Assembly (NCBI GenBank): GCA_051651625.1
Contig: JBOFSQ010000101.1
Span: 1-64,000 of the forward strand
Direction of reading: 5' to 3'
Source of the DNA: JBOFSQ01 sp051651625
Lineage (GTDB): Bacteria > Planctomycetota > Planctomycetia > Pirellulales > Thermoguttaceae
Length of the DNA stretch: 64,000 bases
This document shows positions 44,201 to 51,347 of the stretch, in pieces. The position numbers and the translations under genes were made by a program. The notes under the pieces are model-generated. The model had not been told where the DNA came from, did not search any database, and was given only the letters and a program-made list of their open reading frames with translations. How positions within the stretch are numbered: the first letter of the stretch is position 1; each line of letters starts with the position of its first letter.

Positions 44201-44348
44201 AAGATACAGCAGTAAAGAGTCTCCTCTCGGCATTGGGTGGCTGGTGTTAGTCAAGGAAAGACTTTTAAGAAGTATTTCAATCTCATTTGGAGAATTAATG
44301 CGATTCAACACTGTTGCTAGGAGTTTACCGAATCGGGAGGCGACATGA
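38232..44348 (+). CDS. STAND NTPase with N-terminal Cap4/PD-(D/E)XK-like nuclease domain (Avs-like)
   Basis: A 2038-aa protein. Residues 1-230: GYDNQYRIAASLIL, then VDDF at 51-54 and AYQIKW at 64-69, the D...Q-x-K core of Cap4/DUF4297-type endonucleases. NTPase: Walker A GTPGAGKST at 290-298 and VIVLDGLDHI at 383-392, the Walker B form typical of STAND/NACHT ATPases, then LSTQTIE and a winged-helix-like region (GGHPLAIYLVLNEIAQKAGE). From about residue 650 to near the end it is helical TPR-like repeats (for example YLKLGDMSTADKVREILVAR). This is the layout of Avs-type anti-phage sensors: nuclease effector, switch, and repeat sensor. Codon use is markedly A/T-rich (TTA, ATA, AGA) compared with neighbours, pointing to transfer. 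The stop overlaps the methyltransferase start (ATGA). I cannot tell which Avs clade, if any, it belongs to. Confidence 0.85.
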   Translation: MNRQHNPADGERNAISGYDNQYRIAASLILNALIKRTLTCVRIADPRAERVDDFQIEQMGTIDAYQIKWSRFPGSFTYSSLTTPNTQKNQPSIISQLASGWKRIKETHHTKQVFVHFVTNDIASSNGCQGQRLPSGRSPNLAAFIAEVWNPMQNEQKPIPDDWQDFLENLRKTTELTDEEFYEFARFCKFDFGWKNNGTDLHLLQQRHSSEEDIQHIKSTLFTSVASPERIIEMSRAELVKRLGWQDRVEMKNVHAFPRPILGYCEIAETVESLQKAIEQSTSGYLALIGTPGAGKSTLVSNLFHPLHRIIHYYSYVPNAETTGVLRGESDVFLHDLVLLLQQHGIVGHSALVTFEREVLLSLLSAQLGEASENFRRTGRKTVIVLDGLDHIPREQNPQRSFLEDLYPPNDVPKGVIFLLSTQTIELAGISAAIKEQLKKDNRTITLAPIPRSELMRWLSAWDKVALSPEQIQKLFELTGGHPLAIYLVLNEIAQKAGEMDVDSILGSTIPFSDNVTTGYESLWDREIVAKKLTDEKDFLAKIARLRNGFDKDLARLLASGSDNVIEHFLKIWQRLFLQENGKWMPFHNSIIQFLREKTSEDAFGDNDPNRHKAYHAAIAVALQSLPVENTKWWDLAFHLCESAQYDELLKMVTVENVIAQSKQFRPLEDVKEEILLGFRACKETGNYAEFVRLIFVMLDLEVRSWNIDGMCDLRATDCFINMLGHDKSLESVVFSHIFRGSALSIHDSEAFIAAKKLKLLGYEREGKKIYELAEPWRILKGGSRADGDHSYYHGILIEWAKTAPCFRSFDVIESMIVNLKDAEWAKPSPPEHNRRGLESDDIDIDEIITSLFFHAGATYLKLGDMSTADKVREILVARNDSYYLYWFYRHLAHDYESSDNDKSLEYGRKAIAIAEQDDILEDCFLDAAEYVFFTFNDKGRAKKLFERVSRSCLGGYNKADRIFDCFRYFQMLCAFGDSIDATKIIPTPEKDSDLPLVLFERALLLLANLKTQQRISQTMPAAVFLREIKPLLNIFQNISSITRGYSEARNDVINLRNRFLGLIVETVAEQSDEHLAAVANYIFDEWQPEHFPDSDKLEVLRKLWKVGYDEKFCRQRAKQVAEDFCQSDYEWDTYLSYANKFADVLAEMGNVDEAKKILGDVLFKSYGIAGRKDYQMERWLKWLDKANEEFPDDTEKRIRFALKSVLSLKNAESIYGAANLLIKSAYRWKPEAAFRIAVILAENGVVDLPSGLQDFFEMAAKDESANPLIIKTLVCSILMPICTNGDPSIIKNLLARTDVQENTKELAQELFQAASTLSAQKPRAEWLEGVKEHLPALFDDENNTDEVDDEEGHFNFRDSLVLESGNEISKEDAYEQAKTVERFLALVKQQKRNSYFLWHDWFESWLPTLSNDEIYRVQQELSSLNDQHSLQILCLERLTGIIGDEPLFEAAHKLLLERNQYSNGLLRSQHSIDAAKMMISLNSKKAHPLILEAILDDIQFDSDDARSCTANLEILQELVVAPVSSYEIWTRIESYLQPSLNSFATAAEVSLCADDKTLTANETLMLLVEFCLDHPIFVLSAGCMKSVHDMLKADIPEIHGKIKDWLSSQNEGIVRACLVVLQGLCPINESLLQLLLSDIQALTYSRDIDIRMRAVDILLQRNGMLVPAPRETDSSLLKHYSNQPLVDSYIRLEDKEIKSTSVLEDSFDPRNIVGAFTPHVECIAHYSSIPMENLLARIHQIMRELEDEPKWNKNAEMDFRQKCDSMGCSFTFRRLKTYVLQRAILHVSGELVDAGKLAYDIACKIYKTLLYTEDYDAVPITASIRPSFITPPEFPYDEKKYELWCLYNFTDQETKALFTEQIEDWHILAERTVWKSASGLVEKHISTLVPEGMFSEISETRKPFINVQRIQYRKYHRDIQGTFAPLLVMKNQLFDSRFFASGWFAFNSQIAEKLGLTPAADDGLFAWKHNDEIVAKSTYWMDGHPHFHSRYSSKESPLGIGWLVLVKERLLRSISISFGELMRFNTVARSLPNREAT

Positions 44349-45475
44349 CACAAGCCGCTCTTTTTGGCGACGTTGCGCTGCGTGTGCCGCGAACGCAGGG
44401 GATCAAGTACGCCGGATCAAAACTCAAGTTGCTCCCACAGATTCTTGAGCTTGTCACGTCAACTGGTTCGCGCACGGTGTTTGATGGTTTTTCCGGTTCG
44501 ACAAGAGTTTCACAAATGCTTGCGAAAGCAGGTTTTTGTGTCACGTCAAATGACAGTGCAATTTGGTCACAAGTGCTAGCGACTTGTTTTTTGAAAAACA
44601 CGCGCAACCCACAAAGCTACCAAGATTTGATCGAACATCTCAACGGTATCCCTTCGGTGGACGGTTGGTTCTCTGAACACTACGGCGGACTTCCCGGACG
44701 CGGTTCGTCGGTGCAAACCGACGGACGTAAACGTCCTTGGCAACTTCACAACACGCGTAAACTCGATGGTATTCGAGAAGAGATTGATCGCCTTGATCTT
44801 GATGAGCAATCAAAAGCTGTTTCGCTAACCAGCCTCATGTTAGCGTTGGATGAGGTTGATAGTACGTTGGGGCATTTTTCGTCGTACCTCGCCGACTGGT
44901 CGCCGCGTTCGTACAAAAAACTACATTTGCGAGTTCCGCAGCTTTGGGTCAACAAAGAAAAACATACAGTATTGCAAGCCGATGTTTTTGACGCGATGCA
45001 CAATCGACGTTTTGACATTGCGTATTTAGACCCTCCATACGGCTCGAACAACGACAAAATGCCGCCGTCGCGAGTGCGTTACAATGCGTATTATCATCTT
45101 TGGACAACGATATGTCTCAATGATCGCCCGCAACTTTTCGGCAAAGCGCGGCGACGCGATGATAGCAGCGATGCGGTATCAGCGTCGGTTTTTGAAGAGT
45201 TTCGTCGAGGCGATTCGGGGCGTTTTATCGCCGTTGAAGCCATTGAACGCCTCATTCAAAGCGTACCCGCACGTTTCGTTTTGCTTTCATACAGCAGTGG
45301 TGGACGCGCTACAGCGGAAGAACTTGCCGAAACGGTTCATTGTTACGGACGCCTCATTAAAACTGTTACTATTGACCACAAAAAAAATGTTATGTCTGAA
45401 ATGCGATGGACGCAAGAATGGGTTCGAGAAGCGGAAATACCGCACCGCGAGTTTTTGTTTTTGATGGAAAAATGA
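44345..45475 (+). CDS. D12-class N6-adenine DNA methyltransferase
   Basis: A 376-aa protein. GIKYAGSKLKLLPQILELV is the N-terminal K-Y-x-G-x-K motif of D12 (Dam-like) methyltransferases, VFDGFSGSTRVSQMLAKAGF is the SAM-binding motif, and IAYLDPPYGSNND near residue 230 is the catalytic DPPY. It transfers methyl from S-adenosylmethionine to adenine N6. It is longer than Dam (about 270-280 aa), with extra sequence between SAM and DPPY motifs that may hold target recognition. Its ATG overlaps the stop of the 2038-aa STAND gene (ATGA), indicating translational coupling. Either it protects host DNA from that nuclease, or it is an orphan carried in the island. Confidence 0.92.
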   Translation: MTQAALFGDVALRVPRTQGIKYAGSKLKLLPQILELVTSTGSRTVFDGFSGSTRVSQMLAKAGFCVTSNDSAIWSQVLATCFLKNTRNPQSYQDLIEHLNGIPSVDGWFSEHYGGLPGRGSSVQTDGRKRPWQLHNTRKLDGIREEIDRLDLDEQSKAVSLTSLMLALDEVDSTLGHFSSYLADWSPRSYKKLHLRVPQLWVNKEKHTVLQADVFDAMHNRRFDIAYLDPPYGSNNDKMPPSRVRYNAYYHLWTTICLNDRPQLFGKARRRDDSSDAVSASVFEEFRRGDSGRFIAVEAIERLIQSVPARFVLLSYSSGGRATAEELAETVHCYGRLIKTVTIDHKKNVMSEMRWTQEWVREAEIPHREFLFLMEK

Positions 45476-45500
45476 TTCTGTAAACACCAGCGAACAAATC

Positions 45501-46622
45501 ATGAACGCATCGTTTCGTCGTCTTTTGGCTTTGATGAAAAAGGAGACGCTGCAAGTTCGGCGTGATCCGAGTTGTATTCTGATTGCGTTTGTCTTGCCGA
45601 TGATTTTGCTCTTCATTTTCGGTTTCGGTCTGTCGCTCGACGCAAAACATGTCAAACTCGGTTTCGTGAGCGATGAGCAATCGCCGGTTGTCGGCTCGCT
45701 CTGGCGTGCGCTAAAAGTTACCGATTACGTCACGCCAATTTATTACGCAAGCCGCCGCGAAGCCGAAGAGGCTATCGTCAACGGACACATTCGCGGGTTT
45801 CTCGCCTTGCAAAACGACTTCACAAAACGGTTTCACTCCACTAGCGGTGTAAACGTTCAACTGATCACCGATGCCGTAGAGACGAACACAGCAACCATCT
45901 TGGAAAACTACATCGTCGGTATCGTCAATCAGTGGGGAATGCAGCAAAACCGTGACCGCGGCTTGGTCATGCCGGTGCGTGTGCAAGTGGAGTCGCGCGT
46001 GCTCTTCAACCCAGAACTGGAGTCACGCAACACGCTCATCCCCGGTTCGATAGTCATGATTATGGCGATCATCGGGACGCTACTAACTTCGCTGGTCGTC
46101 GCACGCGAATGGGAACGCGGCACAATGGAAGCAATGCTCGCTACGCCAATCGGACCGAAAGATATGATCATTGGAAAACTGGTTCCGTACTACGTTCTCG
46201 GTATTGTGGCGACGGCGGCGTGCGTGTTCATTTCGGTGTTCCTGTTTCGCGTGCCGTTTCGCGGCTCGATAGCTGCGATGTTCCTCATATCGACGGCGTT
46301 TCTGATGGCGTCGCTGGCGTTGGGGTTTCTGATTTCCACACTCACAAAGAACCAGTTTCTCGCCTCGATGGTCGCGTTTATGCTCGCGTTTTTGCCGAAC
46401 GTCATGCTCTCCGGTGCAATTTTTGAAATCGACGCAATGCCGCTCCCGATTCGCACACTCACCTACATCTTTCCGGCACGCTACTACGTCAGTAGTCTGC
46501 AAACGATTTTCATGGCAGGCGACATTTGGCGACTCATCGTACCCAACTTGATTGTGATGACGTTCATTGCATCTTTGCTGTTCGTCGTGACCATCGCCAA
46601 AACTCCCAAGCGACTGGAGTAG
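45501..46622 (+). CDS. ABC transporter permease (YbhS-like)
   Basis: A 373-aa ABC-2 type permease. One N-terminal helix (ILIAFVLPMILLFIFGFGLS), a large periplasmic region (VNVQLITDAVETNTATILE), then five C-terminal helices with the ABC-2 signature ARNWE-like AREWERGTMEAMLATPIG. It should pair with the permease at 46626 and the ATPase at 30443. It starts only 25 bp after the methyltransferase stop, without a recognisable SD. If the defence genes were inserted here, its native leader and coupling to the ATPase gene have been lost. Confidence 0.92.
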   Translation: MNASFRRLLALMKKETLQVRRDPSCILIAFVLPMILLFIFGFGLSLDAKHVKLGFVSDEQSPVVGSLWRALKVTDYVTPIYYASRREAEEAIVNGHIRGFLALQNDFTKRFHSTSGVNVQLITDAVETNTATILENYIVGIVNQWGMQQNRDRGLVMPVRVQVESRVLFNPELESRNTLIPGSIVMIMAIIGTLLTSLVVAREWERGTMEAMLATPIGPKDMIIGKLVPYYVLGIVATAACVFISVFLFRVPFRGSIAAMFLISTAFLMASLALGFLISTLTKNQFLASMVAFMLAFLPNVMLSGAIFEIDAMPLPIRTLTYIFPARYYVSSLQTIFMAGDIWRLIVPNLIVMTFIASLLFVVTIAKTPKRLE

Positions 46623-46625
46623 ACC

Positions 46626-47723
46626 GTGCTCATTCGCATTTACAATCTCATCATCAAAGAACTGCTGGCATCGCTGCGTGATCCCAAGGCGAGGGTTGTG
46701 CTTGTTGTTCCGCCACTGTTGCAGCTTTTCATTCTCTCGTTCACCATAACGCAAGAGGTGAAAAACGTTTCACTCGGCGTATACAACCAAGATGTTGGTA
46801 AAGAAGGGTACGCGCTCACGCAGCGTCTTGAGCACTCGTCGCTCGTCTCAAAAATCGTGACAATAACGCATCAAGACGAAATCAACGCACACATCGACCG
46901 GCAAGCCGTGATGGGGGTTGTCGTCATACCGCAAGACTTTTCCAAGACGGTAACTGCGGGGCAAACGGCGAAGGTTCAAGTTTTGCTTGATGGACGTCGG
47001 AGCAACGCCGCGCAAATCGCGGGCGGTTACATCACGAAGATCATCAACCAATTTTTCGGCGAGTCTGCGCACAAGAAAATTGGTGTCGCCGTTGAAACGC
47101 GAAACTGGTTTAACATCAATCTCGACCCGCGTAAGACAACCGTTCCGTCGTTGGTTTGTATTTTGGCAACAATTCTCGGCACACTTCTCGCGGGACTTTC
47201 CATCGCACGCGAACGCGAGATGGGGACGTTTGAACAACTGCTCGTTTCACCGCTGACGCCGTTTGAAATTCTTGTCGGCAAAGCGACCACGGTTGTTTTT
47301 TTGGCGACGTGTTCGGCGGTGATGATGAGTGGCGTGGCGATTTTCGTTCTGGGTATTCCGCTACGCGGCTCGTTTCTACTTTTGGTTGCATCGATGATTT
47401 TGTTTTTGCTTTCGGTTGTTGGCGTTGGTCTTTTTATCAGTTCGCTTTCGATGACGCAGCAGCAAGCGATACTCGGCGTGATTCTGGTACTTCCCACGTC
47501 GATTATGCTTTCGGGGTTTACCACGCCGGTAGAAAATATGCCGGAGTGGATGCAGTGGCTGACCGTGATGAACCCAGTACGCTGGTACTTGGTGATTGTG
47601 AAGGGTGTTTTTATGAAGGGGATGGGCGTGCAAGAAGTGGCACTGAATTGCGTCCCGCTGGTGTTGCTTTCAGTGGTGACGCTCTCGGTCGCAGCGGTGA
47701 TGTTCAAACGCCGGATGGAATGA
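46626..47723 (+). CDS. ABC transporter permease (YbhR-like)
   Basis: A 365-aa ABC-2 type permease, same topology as its neighbour: N-terminal helix VVLVVPPLLQLFILSF, extracytoplasmic domain, then SIAREREMGTFEQLLVSPLT (ABC-2 signature) and PTSIMLSGFTTPVENMPEW. It begins with GTG 3 bp after the stop of the previous gene, consistent with coupling. YbhR and YbhS form the heterodimeric membrane channel. The C-terminus overlaps the convergent cyclo-ligase gene by 20 bp. Confidence 0.92.
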   Translation: MLIRIYNLIIKELLASLRDPKARVVLVVPPLLQLFILSFTITQEVKNVSLGVYNQDVGKEGYALTQRLEHSSLVSKIVTITHQDEINAHIDRQAVMGVVVIPQDFSKTVTAGQTAKVQVLLDGRRSNAAQIAGGYITKIINQFFGESAHKKIGVAVETRNWFNINLDPRKTTVPSLVCILATILGTLLAGLSIAREREMGTFEQLLVSPLTPFEILVGKATTVVFLATCSAVMMSGVAIFVLGIPLRGSFLLLVASMILFLLSVVGVGLFISSLSMTQQQAILGVILVLPTSIMLSGFTTPVENMPEWMQWLTVMNPVRWYLVIVKGVFMKGMGVQEVALNCVPLVLLSVVTLSVAAVMFKRRME

Positions 47724-48351
47724 CGCGGCCAATTTGGTGATTGTGTTCGTACCCGTAACACGTTGCATGCACGCCTTCTTCTGTCACGATCCACTCGACG
47801 CGCTCGTCGTGCGGTGTGGTCGGTACGCACGGAACTCTCTGGCACTCAAACGCAAGTGCGATGCGCGGTACGCCAGAAGATAACTCCGCAAGAAACCGGT
47901 CAAAAAAACCACGCCCGCGACCAAGACGATTTCCCAAATCGTCGAACGCAAGTCCGGGAATGATCGCAACGCCAACATCGTCAAGCGTCACGCGCGACTG
48001 TACGCAGTCCCGCAAACTCTGCGGCGGTTCCAAGACGCCCAGCGGCGAACGTACAAAACCATCGAGCGATTCAAAACGAAAGAGTCGCAGCGAATCGCCT
48101 ACAACAAACGGCACCGCAAGTTCTGGCACAACACTGCGCAAGTCGTCAAGAAATCGGACCGTCTCAACTTCGTCACCGAAGTCGAGATAGACAAACGCGA
48201 GCGGTTTGACCGCAACTTCGGCAACGAGCGGCAACAAACGTTTCCAGATACGTTCGGAGTTTTCGGCACGCTTCGGCGAGTGTGTACGAAGCGCGTCGCG
48301 CATCTGTTTGCGGAGATGCGATTTTGTTGTCGGCACTGGCAACGTTGTCAT
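47704..48351 (-). CDS. 5-formyltetrahydrofolate cyclo-ligase family protein
   Basis: A 215-aa protein. KSHLRKQMRDALR is the basic N-terminal helix, VGVAIIPGLAFDDLGNRLGR + GRGFFDRFL is the signature of 5-FTHF cyclo-ligase (the GRGxGxYD-type ATP-binding loop). The enzyme converts 5-formyl-THF to 5,10-methenyl-THF with ATP. Its ATG overlaps the stop of the upstream HI0074-like gene by 4 bp (ATGA on the minus strand). Length is near the family norm (about 190-200 aa). The C-terminal EGVHATCYGYEHNHQIGRVI is an extension. Confidence 0.85.
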   Translation of the reverse strand: MTTLPVPTTKSHLRKQMRDALRTHSPKRAENSERIWKRLLPLVAEVAVKPLAFVYLDFGDEVETVRFLDDLRSVVPELAVPFVVGDSLRLFRFESLDGFVRSPLGVLEPPQSLRDCVQSRVTLDDVGVAIIPGLAFDDLGNRLGRGRGFFDRFLAELSSGVPRIALAFECQRVPCVPTTPHDERVEWIVTEEGVHATCYGYEHNHQIGRVIPSGV

Positions 48352-48917
48352 GCGACCTTCGCGTTTTCGTGCGCGTTATCGTCTACGCCGAGGGTGAAGT
48401 GAACGTGGGTTGGTTCGCTTCGTGCGGCGGGCGGGAGAAGGCTGTCGTGGCGGGCGGCGTCTTGGTCGCGGCTGAAGATCGTCGTCGCACCGATGTTGCG
48501 CGACTTCTGTTCCAACGAGTTCTCAAGTTTCTTGGCCGACCGCACAAACGCCAAAATCATCGGAATCAGTTCGCCTTTGTCTGATTGAGAAGTCGCATCG
48601 ACAGAGGCGTTGCGCGCGGCGTGATAACTTTCCCAGTCGGCGACGTTATCGACGAGTCCCGCCATCATCGCACGCTGAAACAGCCGCTGCGCATCGGTCG
48701 ATTCAACCGGATCGCTGGGGCAATTCTCGACAAAATAGTCGTGAAGCATTCGCCAGCAAAGTGTGTAGGTCGTCTCGAAGTGCTGCACCAAACTGTTGTG
48801 AAAAACTTGCAGCGTTTGCGGATCGATCTCTGATAGTTGACGCGGACTGGCAACAATCTTAACGGCCTCACTCAACATCGTGAGCGACATCTTGAGACGG
48901 TTCATGTCGGTGAACAT
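48348..48917 (-). CDS. HI0074-like (nucleotidyltransferase substrate-binding / HEPN) protein
   Basis: A 189-aa protein. Residues about 20-130 read as the helical bundle of the NTase_sub_bind (HI0074) family: FHNSLVQHFETTYTLCWRML + HDYF corresponds to the usual ...FE.tfEl.WK.lk.yl, AQRLFQRAMMAGLVDNVADW to the spreReAf..glI...W, and ESYHAARNASVDATSQS to the ..m...RN..sH.Y. region. In this copy the R-x-x-x-x-H motif is altered (RNASVDA), so HEPN RNase activity is doubtful. AGGAGG precedes the ATG at 48917. The usual minimal nucleotidyltransferase partner (HI0073) is not present; instead it is coupled to the cyclo-ligase gene. The C-terminal tail of about 50 aa has no recognisable motif. Confidence 0.6.
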   Translation of the reverse strand: MFTDMNRLKMSLTMLSEAVKIVASPRQLSEIDPQTLQVFHNSLVQHFETTYTLCWRMLHDYFVENCPSDPVESTDAQRLFQRAMMAGLVDNVADWESYHAARNASVDATSQSDKGELIPMILAFVRSAKKLENSLEQKSRNIGATTIFSRDQDAARHDSLLPPAARSEPTHVHFTLGVDDNAHENAKVA

Positions 48918-49093
48918 TTTTACATCCTCCTTCTTGCTACAGATTTCCTTGGGCAACAGGTCGGTCGCCCCTACGTTACTTTTCGGCGCATTGCGGGTCT
49001 GCCACCCATTGTTTTTTGCGGCGATTCTGGTACGATTAGAGACGATGCGTTTTTTGGGGAAGTTAGTCAAAGTCGCAAGAAGGAGTATCTGTC

Positions 49094-50251
49094 ATGACAA
49101 AACGTTTGTTTACTAGTGAAGCGGTGAGTATGGGGCACCCCGATAAGCTCGCCGATCAAATTTCCGATGGCGTTCTCGACGCCATCTTCACCGAAGACCC
49201 GATGGCCCGCGTCGCCTGCGAAACGATGGTGACAACCGGTATCGCCATCATCGCCGGCGAGATTACGACCGAGGCACGGATCGATTACCAGAAGGTTGTA
49301 CGTCAGGTGATCAACGAAGTTGGTTACACCGACGACCAAATGGGAATCTGCGGCGACACCTGCGCGGTGATGGTCGCACTCGACCGCCAGTCGCCCGACA
49401 TCGCCCAAGGTGTCAACGACAACGCCGCACAAGGCAAAGACATCGGTGCAGGCGATCAGGGACTCATGTTCGGCTACGCTTGCAAGCACACGCCGGAAAT
49501 GATGCCGTTACCCATCGCACTTTCACACCGAATCACAAACCGTCTGGCCGAGGCGCGATTCAAGAAAGAAGTGTCGTGGCTCCGCCCCGACAGCAAGAGC
49601 CAAGTCTCGATAGAGCTTGACGGGCTAACGCCAAAACGGATCGACACCGTCGTCGTCTCCACGCAGCACGACGAAACGGTCGATCAGAAAAAGATTCGTG
49701 AATGGGTGATTCCAAACATTGTCGAACCGTGTCTGCCGAAAGACATTGATTGCTCGAAAATCACTTACCACATCAACCCGACGGGGCGTTTTGTGGTTGG
49801 CGGTCCGCACGGCGATTGCGGTCTTACGGGACGCAAGATCATCGTCGATACTTATGGCGGATGGGCGAGTCACGGCGGCGGCGCGTTCAGCGGCAAAGAC
49901 CCAACAAAGGTTGACCGCTCGGCGGCGTACATGGCTCGTTACGTTGCGAAAAACATCGTCGCGGCGGGACTCGCCGACAGTTGCACCGTGCAGCTTGCGT
50001 ATGCGATTGGTGTCGCCGAACCGGTGAGCATAATGATCGACACTTGGCGCACGTCGCAAGTTGACGAGGCGAAACTCGCCGATGTCGTTCGCCAAATTTT
50101 CCCGCTCACTCCGTCGGGGATCATCAAACACCTCGACCTCCGTCGCCCGATCTACCGCAAGACCGCGCACGGCGGACACTTCGGTCGCAACGAGCCGGAG
50201 TTCACTTGGGAAAAAACCGACAAAGCCGCCGAACTCAAGAAGGCGTTTTGA
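49094..50251 (+). CDS. metK: S-adenosylmethionine synthase
   Basis: A 385-aa enzyme making SAM from ATP and methionine. FTSEAVSMGHPDKLADQISD is the N-terminal signature with the ATP-binding His, GAGDQGLMFGY the central motif, and GGGAFSGKDPTKVDRSAAYM the C-terminal phosphate-binding motif. The length is standard. AAGGAG lies 8 nt upstream of the ATG. It is divergent from the HI0074-like gene with 176 bp between them; I searched that leader by eye for a SAM riboswitch and saw none I could support. It provides the cofactor for the methyltransferases in the window, as for all others. Confidence 0.97.
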   Translation: MTKRLFTSEAVSMGHPDKLADQISDGVLDAIFTEDPMARVACETMVTTGIAIIAGEITTEARIDYQKVVRQVINEVGYTDDQMGICGDTCAVMVALDRQSPDIAQGVNDNAAQGKDIGAGDQGLMFGYACKHTPEMMPLPIALSHRITNRLAEARFKKEVSWLRPDSKSQVSIELDGLTPKRIDTVVVSTQHDETVDQKKIREWVIPNIVEPCLPKDIDCSKITYHINPTGRFVVGGPHGDCGLTGRKIIVDTYGGWASHGGGAFSGKDPTKVDRSAAYMARYVAKNIVAAGLADSCTVQLAYAIGVAEPVSIMIDTWRTSQVDEAKLADVVRQIFPLTPSGIIKHLDLRRPIYRKTAHGGHFGRNEPEFTWEKTDKAAELKKAF

Positions 50252-50342
50252 GACGCGGCATTGCAACGTCCGTCGTTCCCGCCCTGCGGGAATGACGTGA
50301 TTTTCTCGTGAAAGGTCACATAGAAAGCAACGAGGAAAGCTC

Positions 50343-51290
50343 ATGGCACGCACATTAATGACATTTGACTGGGCGATCAAAAACGTGCTCCGTCAAAAAG
50401 AAAACTTTGACATTTTGGAAGGTTTTTTGAGCGAGCTACTGTGTGATGACATCCAAATTCAAGACATTTTGGAAAGTGAGTCGAATCGTGCGTTCGAGAG
50501 AGACAAGTATAATCGAGTAGACATTTTAGCCAAAGACAAAAACGGACAGCTTATTTTGGTTGAAGTGCAGTACGACCGCGAAATCGATTACTTCCAGCGG
50601 ATTATGTACGGTGTTTCAAAACTTACGGTAGAACACATCGGTAAGGGTGCGACGTACAAAGACATCAAACGAGTCATCGCTATACACATCGTCCATTTTG
50701 ATTTGGGAGTTGGCAGCGACTATTTGTACGTCGGGACGACCGATTTTGTGGGCGTTCACACTCACGACAAACTCGGTCTGAACGAAAAGCAGAAGCAGGT
50801 ATTCAGTGCACAAGATGTTAACGACATTTTCCCGAAGATATACTTGATTCGTGTAGACAACTACAATGATGAGACTCAAACCAAGATAGATGAGTGGATA
50901 TACTTTCTGAAGAATTCCGAGGTGAAAGACAGTTTCACTGCAAAGAACATCAAGAGCGCAAAAAAGAAGTTAGACGTACTAAAGCTGGACGAAAAAGAGC
51001 AGAAGAAGTACAACGCTTATTTAGAAGACTTGATGTATCAGGAATCGATGTTTTGGTCTGCCAGAATTGATGGTTTATACGACGGTCGCAAAGAAGGACG
51101 TGCCGAAGGACGCGCCGAAGGACGTGCCGAAGGCGAAGCGATTGGCGTTGAAAAAGGAAAAGCGATTGGAATTGAGGCAGGAAAACTCGAGACCGCTCGT
51201 AACATGTTGGCAATGAATTTGTCGCTTGACGTGATAGAGCAAGCAACTGGGATTCCGGTCGCAGAATTGCGTAAGCTGCACAAAGAGTAA
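50343..51290 (+). CDS. Rpn family PD-(D/E)XK nuclease/putative transposase
   Basis: A 315-aa protein. FDWAIKNVLRQKENFDILEG is the family opening, KYNRVDILAKDKNGQLILVE + VQYDRE is the PD-(D/E)XK core (D...E-V-Q), and RVIAIHIVHFDLG follows. The C-terminal part has a short repeat, EGRAEGRAEGRAEGEAIG, and ends in a helix (MNLSLDVIEQATGIPVAELR) that is often variable in this family. GAGGAAAG precedes the ATG. The codon use is less G/C-rich than in metK next door. Rpn proteins promote RecA-independent recombination and have recently been linked to abortive phage defence in some hosts (family knowledge); the role here is open. Confidence 0.88.
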   Translation: MARTLMTFDWAIKNVLRQKENFDILEGFLSELLCDDIQIQDILESESNRAFERDKYNRVDILAKDKNGQLILVEVQYDREIDYFQRIMYGVSKLTVEHIGKGATYKDIKRVIAIHIVHFDLGVGSDYLYVGTTDFVGVHTHDKLGLNEKQKQVFSAQDVNDIFPKIYLIRVDNYNDETQTKIDEWIYFLKNSEVKDSFTAKNIKSAKKKLDVLKLDEKEQKKYNAYLEDLMYQESMFWSARIDGLYDGRKEGRAEGRAEGRAEGEAIGVEKGKAIGIEAGKLETARNMLAMNLSLDVIEQATGIPVAELRKLHKE

Positions 51291-51347
51291 TAGCTGCCGT
51301 TTCGGAAAACGTAGGGCGAATCATTTGAATGTTGGGGAGTCTTCGAG

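Noticed and set aside
48918..49093. SAM riboswitch upstream of metK
   Set aside because: No convincing SAM-aptamer helices or terminator pair could be identified by eye in the 176-bp leader.
49625..50380. Minus-strand frame of 251 codons opposite metK
   Set aside because: metK is unambiguous here; the antisense translation has no recognisable domain or SD.
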